A stretch of DNA of 64,000 nucleotides from Mesodorylaimus sp. YZB2_4 (GCA_030248295.1 JASANH010000812.1:496001-560000); one strand, 5' to 3'; positions 12,101 through 27,100 are shown, counted from the stretch's first letter. Notes: generated by a model not told the origin, from the letters alone. Numbers and translations: made by a program.

Positions 12101-15100
12101 TAAGTTCTTCAGACATGCTCGCCCTCCCCTCCTCCTAGTTGGGATGCGATGACTTATAAGATCGACATTTTTGCAAGTTTCATATCCTTACAGGAGCCCC
12201 ATCTGAAACTTTTTTGTTTCCCACACCCAAGCCAGTGGACAACAATTGACGATACCTGGAACAACTTTCCATCGTCCCATGACGGATTTAGAGCAGCCAG
12301 TCTGTCAGCCACTGTATTGTGCTCGCGAAGAAAAACAGCGTGAATACTGCCCATCCCTGCGTGTTCATTAACCCTCGAATCACCTGAAACAGAAAGGATC
12401 AGGTGGAGTTTTAGAATAAACTGCATGGGAGATACTGTACCTGCTGAGAAGCAAGGGAACGCGCTACCACCTCGACACCCAGCATCGCCAGTGTCACCTG
12501 GCGGCAGTACTTCGCCCTCGACTGACATCTGGGCTGCCAGTCGGCCTCCTCGTCGCTGAACTCCTCGCATCTCAGCTGCCGTACATTCGTCGGACCCGTA
12601 CAACTGAGATCCGTCCAGGTAGCTGCTGAACTGGTTCAGTTGGTTTCGGTATCCTGAAAACTTACACGTTATGGATTTCTATTTTGATAGACTTGACGTC
12701 AGATTTTGGTTGAGGAACCTGCACCTAAACCTACTAGTATCGGCAAGGTTTTAAAGAGTGTGGAGGCCCGGTTGGCAATCGTTTCTCTGCGATAAAGCAG
12801 CTGAGAGCGCCACTTCCTCAGCGTGATGTTTCAGGCACGGCATGGGTTGGACGACTTGGTTGGCTGCCCTGGGTTTTAGGCCCCGTCACTACTTCCAGCA
12901 GTACGGGCCTAATGGTTCGGTGAGGATAGATGGGTATGAGAATGGGGTACGAGTATAACCTTCAATTCCTCGCAGTGAACCTGTAATGGTTCAATTGGAC
13001 CATTTTCAAATCAATGCTTTAGTGTTCCAATGACCTGGGTTTTTCACTGTCTGACCTGACCCTGACCCTGACCTTGACCTTGACCGACCCCTCAAAAAAT
13101 TTTCTGACTGGACCCTAATCTTGACCAAAACAAAAAAAACTTTCTGACCTAACCCTGGACCTGCGAGGAATTGTAAATTTTCTGGCTCTCACTTTGACAG
13201 TGATCAGACAAAAAAATTTTGCTGGACCAGCACCAGCAACAAAGCCTCTCTGAGTTTGCAATTTTACCAAGAAATTTCACTACAGCTGACAATTTCCTGG
13301 CATTACGTAAAATTTCACGGGTAGTCCAAGAAACTGAATTTTGTAATAGGCATGGACTAGGCATGTGCTTTGCCCTCTGGCCTATGTGTGCACTGGTTCA
13401 GGAAACCGGTCCGCCTCTCCCAAGTCAGGGCCAGCACGAGACCGAGACCGAGAGCGAGGTCGAGGTCGAGTGACTGGTCTGATTGCAGACATCGGTTGAG
13501 AACTAGTCTTGGGTGCCGGATCTGAACTTGCTCTGTGAGCACTTCGGGCTCAGGTCCGTCAGAACCCCTTTGACGGCCAGCACGTGCGGCTGCTCCCCGA
13601 ATTGTGAGTCTACACGGCCTTATTGGTGTGGGGTAGTAAACTGTATCAATAAGTGTCCGTGGACTGCGTGGGTTGGTTCCTGGCTTGAGCCATCCTCTGG
13701 TCAGCCCTAGTACTACCTAGGGCGAGCCAAGGATTTCAATTTTTATCAAGTTGAAAAAGATATGCAAAACTGTTTGACGGCTTTGGGAAAACTAGAGAAG
13801 CTGACACCAATGGAAAATCATAGATAAATCTCATTCGTTATACGTCAATTCCTGCTCAAAGTGCCTGCTGCATGATCGATTTCTTTTCGCCGTAATCCGA
13901 GAAAAGGCGCTCTACCAGGCTAGAATTGGCTGGTACAGCCAGAATGCCTCGCTCGAATGACGCCAAGTTTAGATACGAACGAATGGGCGGAGATAGGGAT
14001 GGCTAGGCCACGGATGGATGGCATCCGCAAGCATACACTACGCTGGCACACAGTAGTCCATGCAGCTGGGATGGTGGGGGACTGGACGAGTAAGACAACT
14101 GCAATAGCACGAGACTCACAATCAGCAGGGGCCAGTTTCACAGTGCGACTCTAATTTTTCACGGTACGAATTCAGGGCACTATTAGACAGAAACTTGGGA
14201 CAACGCTAAGACACCAATTTCGGACGCTTCACAATAGCTGTCCTACGGGTGCCTTATCCATAGACTTAGGCGCGTCCTAAGACAGGTCTCGACATCTTGT
14301 TTCATAATTAAAAAGGTTGACTTAAGACATTTTAGCAGACCACAAAATTTAACGCGGGAAATAAATACTGTGCGTGTAAGCTGCGCGCCCATTACTGGTC
14401 GAAGTTTGCTGTGCCATTGTATCTAAATAATTTTACCGCGTCACGAGGATGCCTTGGCTGAGGCAGGCTGGTCCGCATTATATAAGCTCTGTAACGTGCC
14501 AAATTAATTTATTTTATCAGGTTTATCATTGGTCTAACGATTTGGGAATCCTCGTTTTACGCACAAAATCTGACCGTCATGTCAGCAGACTGCGTGAAGT
14601 GAACCACATCATTTGTTTTTTCCAAGTCATAATTTTAAGTCCTACAGAGTTTTGTGTTTTCTGCGACTGTTTTTCGGGATTCTCTCCCATGGGATTATGC
14701 TTGCTAGTGACTCCATCACGCGTATAAGTTTTAATTAATACTGTGTCTCCCCTCCCCTGTCAAGTGCATGAATTTGGTTGGGTGAGGAAGGAGAAAAATG
14801 ATGATGATGGCATTCTGTCGTCCCTTTTTGGCCCCAATGGTTAAAAAGGGACGACAGAATTTTAGTTCAGCTGAAAAAGAACCATTTTTGCGGCTCGAGA
14901 AAGCTAACGCAAAATGCCACAATCTCAAGACGCCCAAAATGTTGCTCCAGGAAGATCGATCAGCTCAAAATTGCTATAGATCAAGGGACATTGCCCTGTG
15001 CGACAGCGCTGCTGGGAAAAAGACATCAAAAAATGTCTGAGGACATGGTCGAGGTCGTCCTAAACTTAAGACAGCTTGGTGTCCTTGGGTGGGAGACCAA

Positions 15101-18100
15101 GAGCTGATTGTGAAATGACTGAGGACTGTCCTAGAAATTAAGGACTCGCCTTGGGATTCAGAACTGTGAAACTGCCCCCAGATCCCCACACAGGAAGGCG
15201 GGAGCTTAAAATGTTTTCACCAACATTTTACCAAATTTACTTTTTTTTTGTCGTCAGAATACTCTGACCAAGTGCAAGAAATTCTGACCTGACCCTGCCT
15301 GACCTTGACCGACCCCTCAAAAAACTTTCTGACCTGACCCTAACCTTGACCAGACCCCAAAACATTTTCTGACCTTGACCCTGCCTTTGACAAGGGTCGG
15401 TCAATCGGAGTTTTGACAGAATTCTGACCTTGACCTTGAGGTTATTTCTAACACTACAATGCTTGCATGTATGTAATTCCATTTTTAGTGTCAAGCAGCA
15501 AATAAACTAACATTAAGAGGGTGATGATTGGAAGAAAGAAAGATTCAGTCATTTTTAGCAAGAATAAGGTCAGACCTCCTTTCCTTCGAAGTCCACCTTG
15601 TTAAGACCTGTCTTGAATCTCACTAAGATCTCTGCAACGAAATCATAAAAAGACTTGGCAAGAAAACATCGCATAGATCTTACCAAGAAAACAAAAAATG
15701 GGAAATATGGGAAGTGTTAAACTTATGGTAGGGTACCACAAAATAAGGATGGTCAGAGCAGTAACGCTAATTGGGTAGCTGTATTCAAAGAAATTTCAAT
15801 CCAGCAGGCAACCCATCTGGGGGGACATCAGCTGCATTAGCCACTGCACGTTCAGACTGTCCGGTGTCAACGTCATACTGGCTACACCATTATGACAATG
15901 CCAGTACAGAATGACATGACATACTGCCAGTGTTTATGCGATGTTGTCAATGTACGTGTAATATATTAACGCCGGGCGCAATCAGATATGTCTATAGTGG
16001 TCCACTATAGCGCTGTAGATCAGCTCAGCGCTGTCGCGTCGCCTCATACGGGATGAGCAGAAAACCAGAAAACTTGCAGGTCATGGTTAAATTTTGCTGT
16101 ACTCAAAGGAGCTAGAATATAGGGCACATAACCTGCCTACCTCCATCCTTCCGATTTCACCCCTTTCGGCATAGAGCTTGCTCACCTGCAATACAGTGTC
16201 AACTCCAAGCCTTAGTCGCTGTCGCACATTTATCCCATACCACATTTCCACACTCCTCCCCATTTTCATCGCCAAGTGAGCCCAACTTACCTAATCGCAG
16301 CTGGCCCAACTGCGATCTGACGAATGGCAGGCACAACGAGCCAGGAACTCGCACTGGTCCGAATATAGGATCGTCATCGGGGACGGGTATTGGCCAACAA
16401 TTCTGGCTCACTTTCTGTCGCGAATCGCAGTCGTTGCAGTCCAAAACTGGACCATTAGCGCTAGCAGCTAAGAAGATCAAGTCTTAGCGGCTATGTCAAA
16501 ATGCCTCTGTGCTCTGCAATGGAAACGTACCCGACTCCATGGGCGTAAGAGACATGTCATGATCGATGAACTGACCCCACTGCATCACCATCAAAGTGTA
16601 CTTGGAGTGGTCTCGGGCGATGGTGGTATGCACTTTTAGCGATATTGTGCGAGGCCCTGGCAATGGTTTCCCAGAGACTGCTGTTTGTCGTGGCTCGTTG
16701 AAACCTAGAAATAAAAATGAAATTCAGTGGCCAATCGCTTTTACAGTACTTTATCAGTTTTAAATAGTGCATTTAGTCTAATCGAACGGAAAATATCGAT
16801 TGATTAAGCTCATCGATCAGCTATTAATTAATCGATCAATCCTAATATCAATCAAGCGATTGAAGCAAAATTAACTTAATTAATCAGTCCGAATGATTGA
16901 TGAATAAGATTGATTGATCGATTATGTCGACTAATTATGTTAATTGATGGAGTAGATTGATTATCGACTAATTATATTGACCGTCAACCGATTATATCAA
17001 GTAATTGGAGTAATTAAGCGATAAAAATTGCTGATAAAATTAATTGATCAATTGATTATATTGACTGTAGATCGATTATATCTTTTATCGATCGATTCAT
17101 CATATTGATTGATCGATAAAATTCATCGATAAATAATTAGTCAATTGCATGGATTAATTTAATTGATTGATTGCCCATACCGATTGATCACTCTGACTCC
17201 AATAAGGTTCAGTCAAATTAATCGATCTGATCGATTAGACTAATAAACACAGTTGATCAGCCATTCGACTAGTCAAATGATGGTTCTAAGCGATCGATAT
17301 TCAGAAATCGATTTCTCAAAAAGGTTTCCAATATTCCCTTCCAGCAAGACAGATCAGCATACCGTCATCGTAGGCAGGAGGCATCAATCGATGCAATGCA
17401 GCGTGCGATACACCATAACTGGGGAATTGCACATTGTTACACCAACCAGATATTGTGCGATACGGACTCATCTCGTCGCATGGTGTCGGACGAGGAAGAC
17501 ACCTGCTGTTGGGAAGTTCAGTCTGAAAAAAAACTAGAAAAATTCAAAACAAAAGTACAAAAGTATTGGAGTTGGTGGGTATCGAACATGCTCAGTCCAG
17601 TCAAACTGTTTCAGGTGCCAGAACAACAGAAAAAGGCAGACTGCGTTTCAACATGCCTGTTTTCGAGAATATGACCAGGACTATCATGGGCATTGCTCAA
17701 CACAGGGAACTCACCAGAAATGCTGATACATCAATTGACGGCAAAATGGCTTGCAATGAATTTTCAGTCAGCAATTGTGGAAGATTTTCACCAAACAGGG
17801 ATCTCCTAAAAAATTTTCAATCCTAGAAAAAAACTTCTATTCACCAGCCCGTACTTTTCATTGAGCAAACGTGTAGCCTCGAGGAGGACTTCTGATGTGC
17901 GTCCAATGACTCGGGTGAACTCATCTGGTCGCATGATCATGTAATGGAAAAAGGCCGCTTTCGATCGTACGTTAGGGTGAACTAAAAATGATTACGTCTG
18001 ATCAGGTGGATAACCATAAGAAAATGTGAGGACTGACCTGATGCAGCAGCCTGTTCTGCTTGCCTTCTATCTTCGGCCATTCGACGACCCAGCTCCAACG

Positions 18101-21100
18101 CTTTTGTCAGCATGGATAGAGTCAGTGGTAGCGTGGGTTTGGAGTCAGCTAGAACAACAGTGGGAAATATTTCGCTGTGCTGTAATGCTTCCTGGATGTG
18201 AACCAGCAGGCATGGCCTGTCATTGGATGTCTGATCTACAGCACATGTCATCATACTGTAACCGCACCTACAGTGGTCTGGACCCGACTACTGGAAACAC
18301 TTGATCGCTATCCTCTGATCACTCAAGTGGGCGGAAAACTTGCAGATTCTGATCAAAATGTCCTTGCAACGGTTACAGTAATCTGTCGACGAAAAACCAG
18401 CATCTTACCATCTTTCCACTTGGATACGTCGAATTTCGTAATTGCTGGATCTGAGCAATCCAGCGGTTGATTCCTGGAAAATGCAATCGTAAAAACTTTG
18501 GAGTGTAAATCCAAATTAAAGAAAAACATCTAAAAAATGTGAAAATTCGAAATTTGGATGCAAAATTAAAACTAAAACAATAAAAACTCGAATTCGAAGC
18601 TCAAAAGAGAAATACGAAGTTCAAATCACAACTCACAACTCAGCTTCAGAAGTAAAATTTAGAGTCAACATTCAAACAATTCAAATTCAAGTTAAAAAAT
18701 TCAAACTTCGCAATGGTCAAATTTGAATTCGAAACTAAGAATTCAGAAGTCAAAATTTAACATCAACTAAAATTTAAAATCGAAAATTAAATTGATTTAA
18801 AACACAACTCACTCAAATGAATCAGGTATCATGAACGCCCATGGCTGAACGCTTTTCATGGTAGTCTCATCGCATAGGATTTGAGCCAGTGATGCCCCAC
18901 TGATTTCGACTATCTGAGCTAAAAAATGACAAATTTTAAACTTATGATAAATCAATACTGATAAGGGCTATTCTCTGGAAACCGATATGACTTCAATACT
19001 TATTTGTGATGAGGTGATAGCATGCAAAGTTAAGGAATCCCTCGTCATAAGAAAAGTTACTCTGACAAAGAGTGATAAGACCATATAAGTCTTGCGGGTC
19101 ACGCAGGACAGAAAAAATGCCACGTACTTTGCGTGAACCCACTCAACGGCGATACTCGATTCTGAAACCAAAATCGATCACCAAATTTCAATCGCTGGAA
19201 TTGATCAGCGATCAAACAAGCCAATGTTGGTCCGACGAGGCCACCTTGCACGGGTCTCTCGCTCATGGCTCCAGTGAACAGATCAATGTCGTTGACTGAT
19301 CTGAAAACAGAAGTTCATGTCCATGTTCATGTTTTACCACATCACCTAACGTTAATGCTTATGCGCACTCGAGGGTAAAGGGGCACATTTTACACGAAAT
19401 GATTTTTACGAGAAGTGATTGCATGTGACCTGGGCGGGGCCGAGGGTCCACGATCTTGGGTTGACTAAAATCGATTATTGATTGAGATTATGCGCCAAGT
19501 AGAAACAGGTTCATGCAAATCCAAACTTGAATAGATCTAATTCTAAATTCGAAAACTAAAGTCATATGTGCCGGACCAATATTAATGAAAGTGACTATGC
19601 ATAGCAGAAAGCAGCTTCGAGCCTTCCAGTCTCACAAGATCAACAGCCACCCACATGCGTACAGTGCGAAGGCTTCCTGCTCCCCATCATTTCCTACGGC
19701 ACTCACCGATAGATTGATCTCATCAGCTGCACTGCTTCAGAGTCCATTTCTGTCGCTAATTGATCAAAGTTATTGACAGGTGGTAATTTGCATAATTGTC
19801 TCCAATGAGTGTAAGTCTTCACACCCATATCCCGACCCATCTCGACCACAGTCGCTGCCAAGTCAACCGTTCGACCCATGTTCATTGTCAGGGGGGTCAA
19901 ATCAGGGCTGAATAGTCGCTCGGGTCGCATGGGACTGATCGAGGTAGCAGCGCTCATCCATGCTGTGATTGCATCGTAGCTCTGAATGGAGTCTCGGTTG
20001 AAAAGTGAGTCCCTGAAAAAATGATAGTCGTGGATCACGTGTCTGGCATAATGCGAGTGTAACTGAAGGGGTTGTCCAAACTATGTACAGATTTGGAGTG
20101 TCTTATCAGAACAAACGATGTTACTGATACCTTGCTATCAACAAACTCACTGCTGGAAGTCTGAGAAGAGTCTCACTAATAATGACAAATAAGGATTTTC
20201 AACTGGTGGTCTGATAAAGGATGATCTGATTTTGGGTATGATCTGATAAGGCTGGTCTGGTTAAGGAGATGATAAAGACTGGTTTAAAGTAAAAATTTTC
20301 GCCAAAATGTCAATGAAGCCATTCTCATGATGACAAAGACTGATTTTAAAGGGGCGATCCGATACTATGTAAGCCTTAGCTAATCAGGAAGCACCTGTGC
20401 GCATATCCGTTCTAGTGATGTCAATCATAAACGTGTAGAAGAGCTTATCAAATCTGTTTCAGCCAGATCCTTATCGTTCAGATCATAATCAGTCTTAGCT
20501 GTCAGTTTTCGTTCCTTACGGATGACGCCGATATAGAGCCCACTTTATTTCCTTATCAGCCCACCTTATTTCCTTATCAGCCCACTTTATTTCCTTATCA
20601 GCCCACTTTATTTCCTTATCAGCCCACTTTATTTCCTTATCAACCCACTTTATTTCCTTATCAACCCACTTTATTTCCTTATCAACCCACTTTATTTCCT
20701 TATCAACCCACTTTATTTCCTTATCAACCCACTTTATTTCCTTATCAACCCACTTTATTTCCTTATCAACCCACTTTATTTCCTTATCAGCCCACTTTAT
20801 TTCCTTATCAACCCACTTTATTTCCTTATCAACCCACTTTATTTCCTTATCAGCCCACTTTATTTCCTTATCAACCCACTTTATTTCCTTATCAACCCAC
20901 TTTATTTCCTTATCAACCCACTTTATTTCCTTATCAACCCACTTTATTTCCTTATCAGCCCACTTTATTTCCGTATCAACCCACTTTATTTCCTTATCAA
21001 CCCACTTTATTTCCTTATCAACCCACTTTATTTCCTTATCAACCCACTTTATTTCCTTATCAACCCACTTTATTTCCTTATCAACCCACTTTATTTCCTT

Positions 21101-24100
21101 ATCAGCCCACTTTATTTCCTTATCAACCCACTTTATTTCCTTATCAACCCACTTTATTTCCTTATCAACCCACTTTATTTCCTTATCAACCCACTTTATT
21201 TCCTTATCAGCCCACTTTATTTCCTTATCAACCCACTTTATTTCCTTATCAACCCACTTTATTTCCTTATCAACCCACTTTATTTCCTTATCAACCCACT
21301 TTATTTCCTTATCAACCCACTTTATTTCCTTATCAACCCACTTTATTTCCTTATCAACCCACTTTATTTCCTTTATCAACCCACTTTATTTCCTTATCAA
21401 CCCACTTTATTTCCTTATCAACCCACTTTATTTCCTTATCAACCCACTTTATTTCCTTATCAACCCACTTTATTTCCTTATCAGCCCACTTTATTTCCTT
21501 ATCAGCCCACTTTATTTCCTTATCAGCACATCACACCCGTCAGGCCCTGTGAGTCAAACAGACTCTACAAAAAGCTAAATCAGTCTTATCAGTCAAATCC
21601 TTGAATCAACCAAATCTAATCGCGACAAATACCACACACTCCATTCCTATTCTCGCAACTATGCAGTAGCCTACAGAATTGAGTGTCACCTAGACACTTC
21701 AGTTACAGTACTTCCCCTAACCACTGAAATCCGACATACCTTAAAGTCATCGTGGTTCTCGCTATTGGCAGTGTATCAGGCCACATGGCGTAGTGGATAT
21801 TGGCAGCTGCTGCAGCAAATCCATCGCTGACTTGTGCATTCACATGTCGACGATAGAGGGCCATGATATCATCATTCTCCATGTCATCTTCCAACACCAA
21901 CCCGAATCGTTTCATTGCATCTCGTCCAATGATCAAAGGCAAGAATTCGCGGTAAGTGATCACTTGCAACTTGGCCGCTACGATTCGACGACTCTCTTGG
22001 TACAGTCGTTCGTCGCTCCATTTTGGATTCACTCCTTTCAGATCGGTGGCCATGTGATTGTGATGGAGGACGAATAAGGTGTGCAAAGCTGAGGTGATCG
22101 GATGGAAATTGCTTTGAAATGAACCTGAAAATAGGGATTTTTGTGAAGATACTGAAACTGATATAAAAGGCTTACCAAAATCGAAGCACGGCTTGTTGCC
22201 GAGACACTTTTGACTTGAATCCACCAATGGCGGCACCAGAATGTCGGAAGTAAGTTTTAATAGGCCTTGAATAGAAAATTGAGAAAAGTCAAAACGACTT
22301 GGAGTTAGCGGGTCTCGAACCAGAGCCTCTCTCCAAATCTAGACTTGAACGATATCATTTCGGCCGGCGGATCGTCCAAGCAGTCCCCCTGAACCCATAT
22401 TTTAGCACCGACGATCATCTTGATTCGGTAAGCTTAAGCACCCAACCTACCATCAGTAAATTCCCTAAATCGACTCTTCTGCTCAGTCCCATAAATATGG
22501 CTGCCATCAATGAATGCAGTGGCGAGACTGACGGGCGCACGCGGTGTCAGAGTGCAGTCCGGCATCAAGGCTGGAGCAAGTCGGACGTATTTGTCTGCAC
22601 ACAGAGGCGATGCTGCTGTGCTGTTGCTCAAACTGATGCAATCAGGATCTTGTAGTGGGCAGCAGTCGAGTGAGTTCAGTTGCAAAGGGCACGAACCATC
22701 CGTGTCTGAAAGGAAGATGGGTGAATACGAGAGGACGTAGTTGTGGGACATGCGACAGGACATGTTTACGCATCGACTCAGGGTGCAAGGCACACAAGTG
22801 GAAGAAGGTGCATGTCAACTGGGGGTGACCATACCACGAGATGTCGCTAGCTGAACGATATCCTGCAGAATAAAATGCATCCATGCTGCCACCAGTAAAG
22901 AGATGTCTGAAGCTCTATGTCGGGCGAATGGTGTCGATGCTGTGTGCATGACTCTGCTCACATCCGCGGCAGTCGGCAATCCAAGCGTTCGAATGTCGCC
23001 TAATTTATCTGAAAACACTGAAATTGAAACGAGTGGGAAATACGCCAATATCCATTTGGTGTATTTCAATTTCCGCGAGTGTCCCGATTCAGCGAGTGCT
23101 TTTTTACACACGGCAAAAGAAATATGTGCGAGATCACTAGCTGTTCGCGTGCATGGGATTACATGTGCTTAGGCGGGTTGGCAATAATTTGGTTAGCCGT
23201 GGTACTTCGCACTCGCGGATACGGGACACTCGCTGAATCAAGACACAATCACTCATTCATGGCCGCATACTAGAAACTTCAGTGAAAAATTCAAATTTAA
23301 AGCTAACTTTTGCAACCTGATGCAAGTAGGTAACTAAAGGCTTTGTCTTTTAGTCATTAAGTTCTGCGCGGCCATGTCCCTAGGAGTTTTACTCTATCAA
23401 CCTGGAAACCATGAAGAACTGCGTTCGCCAAGGTCATTACGGGTAAAATATAGTTTCAGACAAAACTAGTATGTACTAGTAAAAAACAGTTTCAAACAAT
23501 GCTGCATGGACAAAAGTCATTTTCAGACAAGCTTAGATTGTGCAGGTACAAATCAGTTTCAGACAGGGCCGCACGGACAAAAGTTTGTTTCAGACAGGCT
23601 TATGCCGTGTGGGTAAAATTCAATTTCAGACAGGGCTGTAGAGACAAAAGTTAGTTTTAGGCAGGGCTGGACAGGTAAAATCTAATTTCAGACGAGACAT
23701 TTGCGGGTAGAAGATAGTGTTTGAATTGTGCTGCTTGGGTAAAAGTTAGATGCAGATGGAGGTTTCCTTCGCTTCTGATAGGTTTATGCTACAGCAAAGG
23801 TTGAAATAGGAAAATTTTGTGGGTATGAGCGTCCAGAAGTAAGTGTACCCAGAATGATAAAGGGCGAATAGGTTTTGAGCCACCCCGGCAACCAAACACA
23901 CTTACCATTTTCGTATTGAGGGTCTAACAGTCGAAGAATCGGTTGTCCTTTCGAGCCCCAAAGTGGATTTTCGATGTTGTTGCACTCGCCAGATGGTAAT
24001 CGAACTGGAAGCGGGAGGCAACTTTTTATGCGTGTGTTGTGAGAACACTGCGGAAATAAATGGCGGGTATCGACAAATGACAAGGATCGAAAAAAGTCAT

Positions 24101-27100
24101 CCGGCCTACTGATTGTGAAACTTTGGTGAAGCCTGAAAGGTGCGAGCCATATTAGCGTAATTGCACGGGGTTAAAAATAATGTAAGGGTGTTACCAATGT
24201 AAAGTTGTAAAGTGCATAAGTATACCTAAACCCAACCTGAAACCCTATTTTTTACTCACTGGGCGCTTATGCGGCATGTAGCAGGTAGGAACGACATTCG
24301 AAAAAACGTCTCGTTGAAGGTAGAAAAAAGGCAACCAAAACAGAACACCTGAAGTGCCACACTTCTTTCAGGGTTAATTATTGTTCCAGGTAGGCCTAAG
24401 CCGCGCAGGCGGTCATACACAAAATTTCTTTGTCAACTTATTGATGACGTCGCGGCACTTGCTGTTTGGTCCCCATCAAAGGTTAGCTTAGGCTGGCATA
24501 TGACTTATTAGGCTTAGACCGAAACTAGGCGTAGACTCGTGCTTAATCTAGTATGAGACTTCAGCTTAGGCTGAAATTAGGCTTTGACCAGCCTTATACC
24601 AGCCTTTGCCTGGGGACCAAACAGTAAAAGCGCCGATGTCACAAGCTTTTAGTGCTGTATGTGCATCATCCGTGTGAAAAGCATGGCTAACACGTAAGCT
24701 ACGAACGCTGTGCGTGCTGGCTGGCTTGATGACACAATGGACAAGTGCGGCGATGGGAGATCGTGCTTGCATGACTTTTATAGCCGCTAGGATGAAAATT
24801 CGGGATCAACTGTGGAAAACAGTTCAACCAGCTGAAATAGGCTACGGGTCCGCAATGAGACAGCGAACTACTGATGCATGTGACTGCGTGCACATATCCT
24901 ACAGTATTTCAGCCAGACAAAGTGTGAATTTGATTTAAGCCAAAGCAAAAGGAGAAGTAAGCATGCTCCGACAATCTCGCAGAGGTCAGAGAAATCAAAC
25001 ATTTACCTGGACAACTGCTTCGCCGCTTCCAATGCCAGCTCTGTCTGCCCAGCCAACATGGAATCAAAAGTTGTTGGTGAAAAAAGAAACGGATCACAAG
25101 TTTTTGCCTTCCCTGAAACTTTATCTCTCTTAATTTCGGCTCCATATGTAAAATTTTCAGTCTTACCATTTTTTGAACCTTTCAATAATCTTCTCCGTTC
25201 AATTTCATTCTGTGCTAAAGATACGGCATGCGGTAAAAAAGATTCAAGAATCGGATCAGGAACTGGAGGACGTTGGTTCGAAACTGGAACTATCGATTCC
25301 ACTGGATCAGAATTATCGATCGATGATGATCGAGGAATGGAAAACGCAAAGGATAGGGAAAAAAGAGCGCGCGCCCATGTCGACAGCATATTGCTGTGGA
25401 TGCCAAAAGAAGGAATGGAAACCAGGGAAGAATGCTGGGCAAATCCACCAACAAGGCCTTAGCAGAACCAGTTTCCACTCAGGACCTGACGGAGCCAATA
25501 TGTTCTGTCCGTCCACCACAATGAAACGAGCCGTATATATTTTTTCAGCTGACCTTTCGACGACATTATCTGGTGCAGAAAAAATGCAGTTATTGCAGTT
25601 ATTCATTATTAACCTGGACTTTTTTTTTAACGCGCCGCGTAACTGTTTTGTGATGCGAAGGTACGCAGGAACTGGCGGTAAATTAAAAAAATATGCTGAG
25701 AATAGATTTTTTTCTCACAGAACAACGCTACCTGCGCAGTGAAAGAGAAGCGCAACTGATTGGTGATAGGTCATGGATGTACCTGGCCAGTTCAGATCTT
25801 GTTGATCCTGAACAGCTGACCCTGAACAGCTGTTTGGTCCTTATTCGTGCGTGTGGCCAGAAACGCCTATTTGACTAAAGTTTGATCGCTTTAAATCAGG
25901 ACATGGACAATCACGGACATGGACATTGTGATCAAAGGGCGGTCATGTGATTAGCACACGGGCTTGTGACCGATTATCGATTGGGCGATCAGTCACACAT
26001 ACTGTGATTTGTCCGATCAGGTGATCAGTCATGGACAATGTGATGAAACCATGCTCATGTGATCTGCCCATTATCATGTTACCGGTCAACAGTCACCTTA
26101 TCAGCCCACAATCACGTGATCTGCCAACCTTATCAGCCCACTATCATAAAAATATGGTGCTCGACCGCCAATGAGTTATTGAAAAATATTGTGATCAGCT
26201 CTTGAAATGACGATCAATTAATCAGTCACGGGCATCGTAATCAGCTCGTAGATCGTAATCGTAATCAATCACGCATAGAAAATCGTTTTGATTGGCCCTA
26301 CTAGGACGACTGGCCAAGAATTCAAAACCTTTTGAAATTTGATTGACGGATTAGAATTTTTTATCATCGGTTGATTGATTTGAGTGTGAGATAGTTTGAT
26401 CATGAGTGATGTATAGCGATCAGCCGGGAGAGCGCCTTTATCATCATTGCATTCATCTTCTCCATGTGTCTTCCTCCTTAAAAAATCCAGATAAGAATGG
26501 CAGAAAGGTCGATGCGCACGCCTGACATGACACCCTCTGTCCTTATCGAATCGATTGAATATGACTCACTGGCCCTGAACTAGCAGCGATGAGCTGCTAT
26601 GCACTAGTCCAAAAGGTACTATCAGGCTCTACGCAATTTCCCTGCCGAGCCTGCATGCCCATGCTGTTCCACCATGGATACCCAGGCTGCTGAAGGAAGC
26701 CATCTGGTGGCGACTACACTTTGTAATCCTTTGCAATGCTCAAAGAAACTATGCGAAGATCGATCAGAAGGCACAAAGTTTCAAATAAAAAGTTCTAAAG
26801 TACTCTACAATAATAGTAATTTTCAAGTTTTACACCCCCAAATCCTGTAAAATTTTGAAAAATTCACATTTTATTCCGTCTTATGTCTTCTCCTATGCTC
26901 CTCAACTAAACCTGTTTCTATGAAACCGATCCAAATTATCATTTTTTGTTTTGTTATCAAAACTTCCCACAGTATGCTTTTTCAGCTCACAATCAGAGCA
27001 ACACCAGGTACTTTAGCAGCCTTAATCTTTAAATTTCCCGCTATTTTGATCTGCAATGTTTATGCATGTTTTACTGAAACCTTGATATATCTTGGATAAT

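Larger units (their letters stand above)
9189..17522 (-). other. Peroxidase domain 2: catalytic residues intact
   Basis: Exons 18-27 encode a canonical domain. The start has [11 protein letters not shown] and LMPPAYDDG. The distal motif is [15 protein letters not shown], with Gln1035, Asp1038, His1039 and Asp1040. GDSRVNEH supplies Arg1182 and Glu1185, and LREHN supplies the proximal His1200. [21 protein letters not shown] and the late [16 protein letters not shown] motif follow, then an acidic/aromatic end [10 protein letters not shown] before the stop at 9189-9191. All residues known to bind haem and catalyse H2O2 reduction in this family are present, so this half should be the active one. 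Confidence 0.9.
18409..24132 (-). other. Peroxidase domain 1: fold retained, catalytic residues lost
   Basis: Exons 7-15 cover the complete animal peroxidase fold: [22 protein letters not shown], the proximal-helix motif [46 protein letters not shown] and [19 protein letters not shown]. The distal motif reads WMHFILQDI (379-387), where active enzymes have WGQ-x-x-DHD: the ester-linked Asp is Leu384 and the distal His is Gln385. The block that should be GD-S/T-R-x-x-E reads GSFQSNFH (510-517): the catalytic Arg is Gln513 and the ester-linked Glu is Phe516. The proximal His (H531) and calcium-site Asp (D386) remain. The domain is probably a pseudo-peroxidase kept for structure or binding. Confidence 0.85.

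Noticed and set aside
20516..21379. 287-aa frame of KEIKWVD repeats as a protein-coding gene
   Set aside because: It is the reading of a 21-bp minisatellite inside an intron. A single 22-bp unit ends the frame and there are no splice signals or non-repetitive flanks.
22299..22740. Plus-strand frames across the peroxidase exons
   Set aside because: They are antisense shadows of exon 9 (22451-22705), which carries the peroxidase motif [10 protein letters not shown] on the minus strand.
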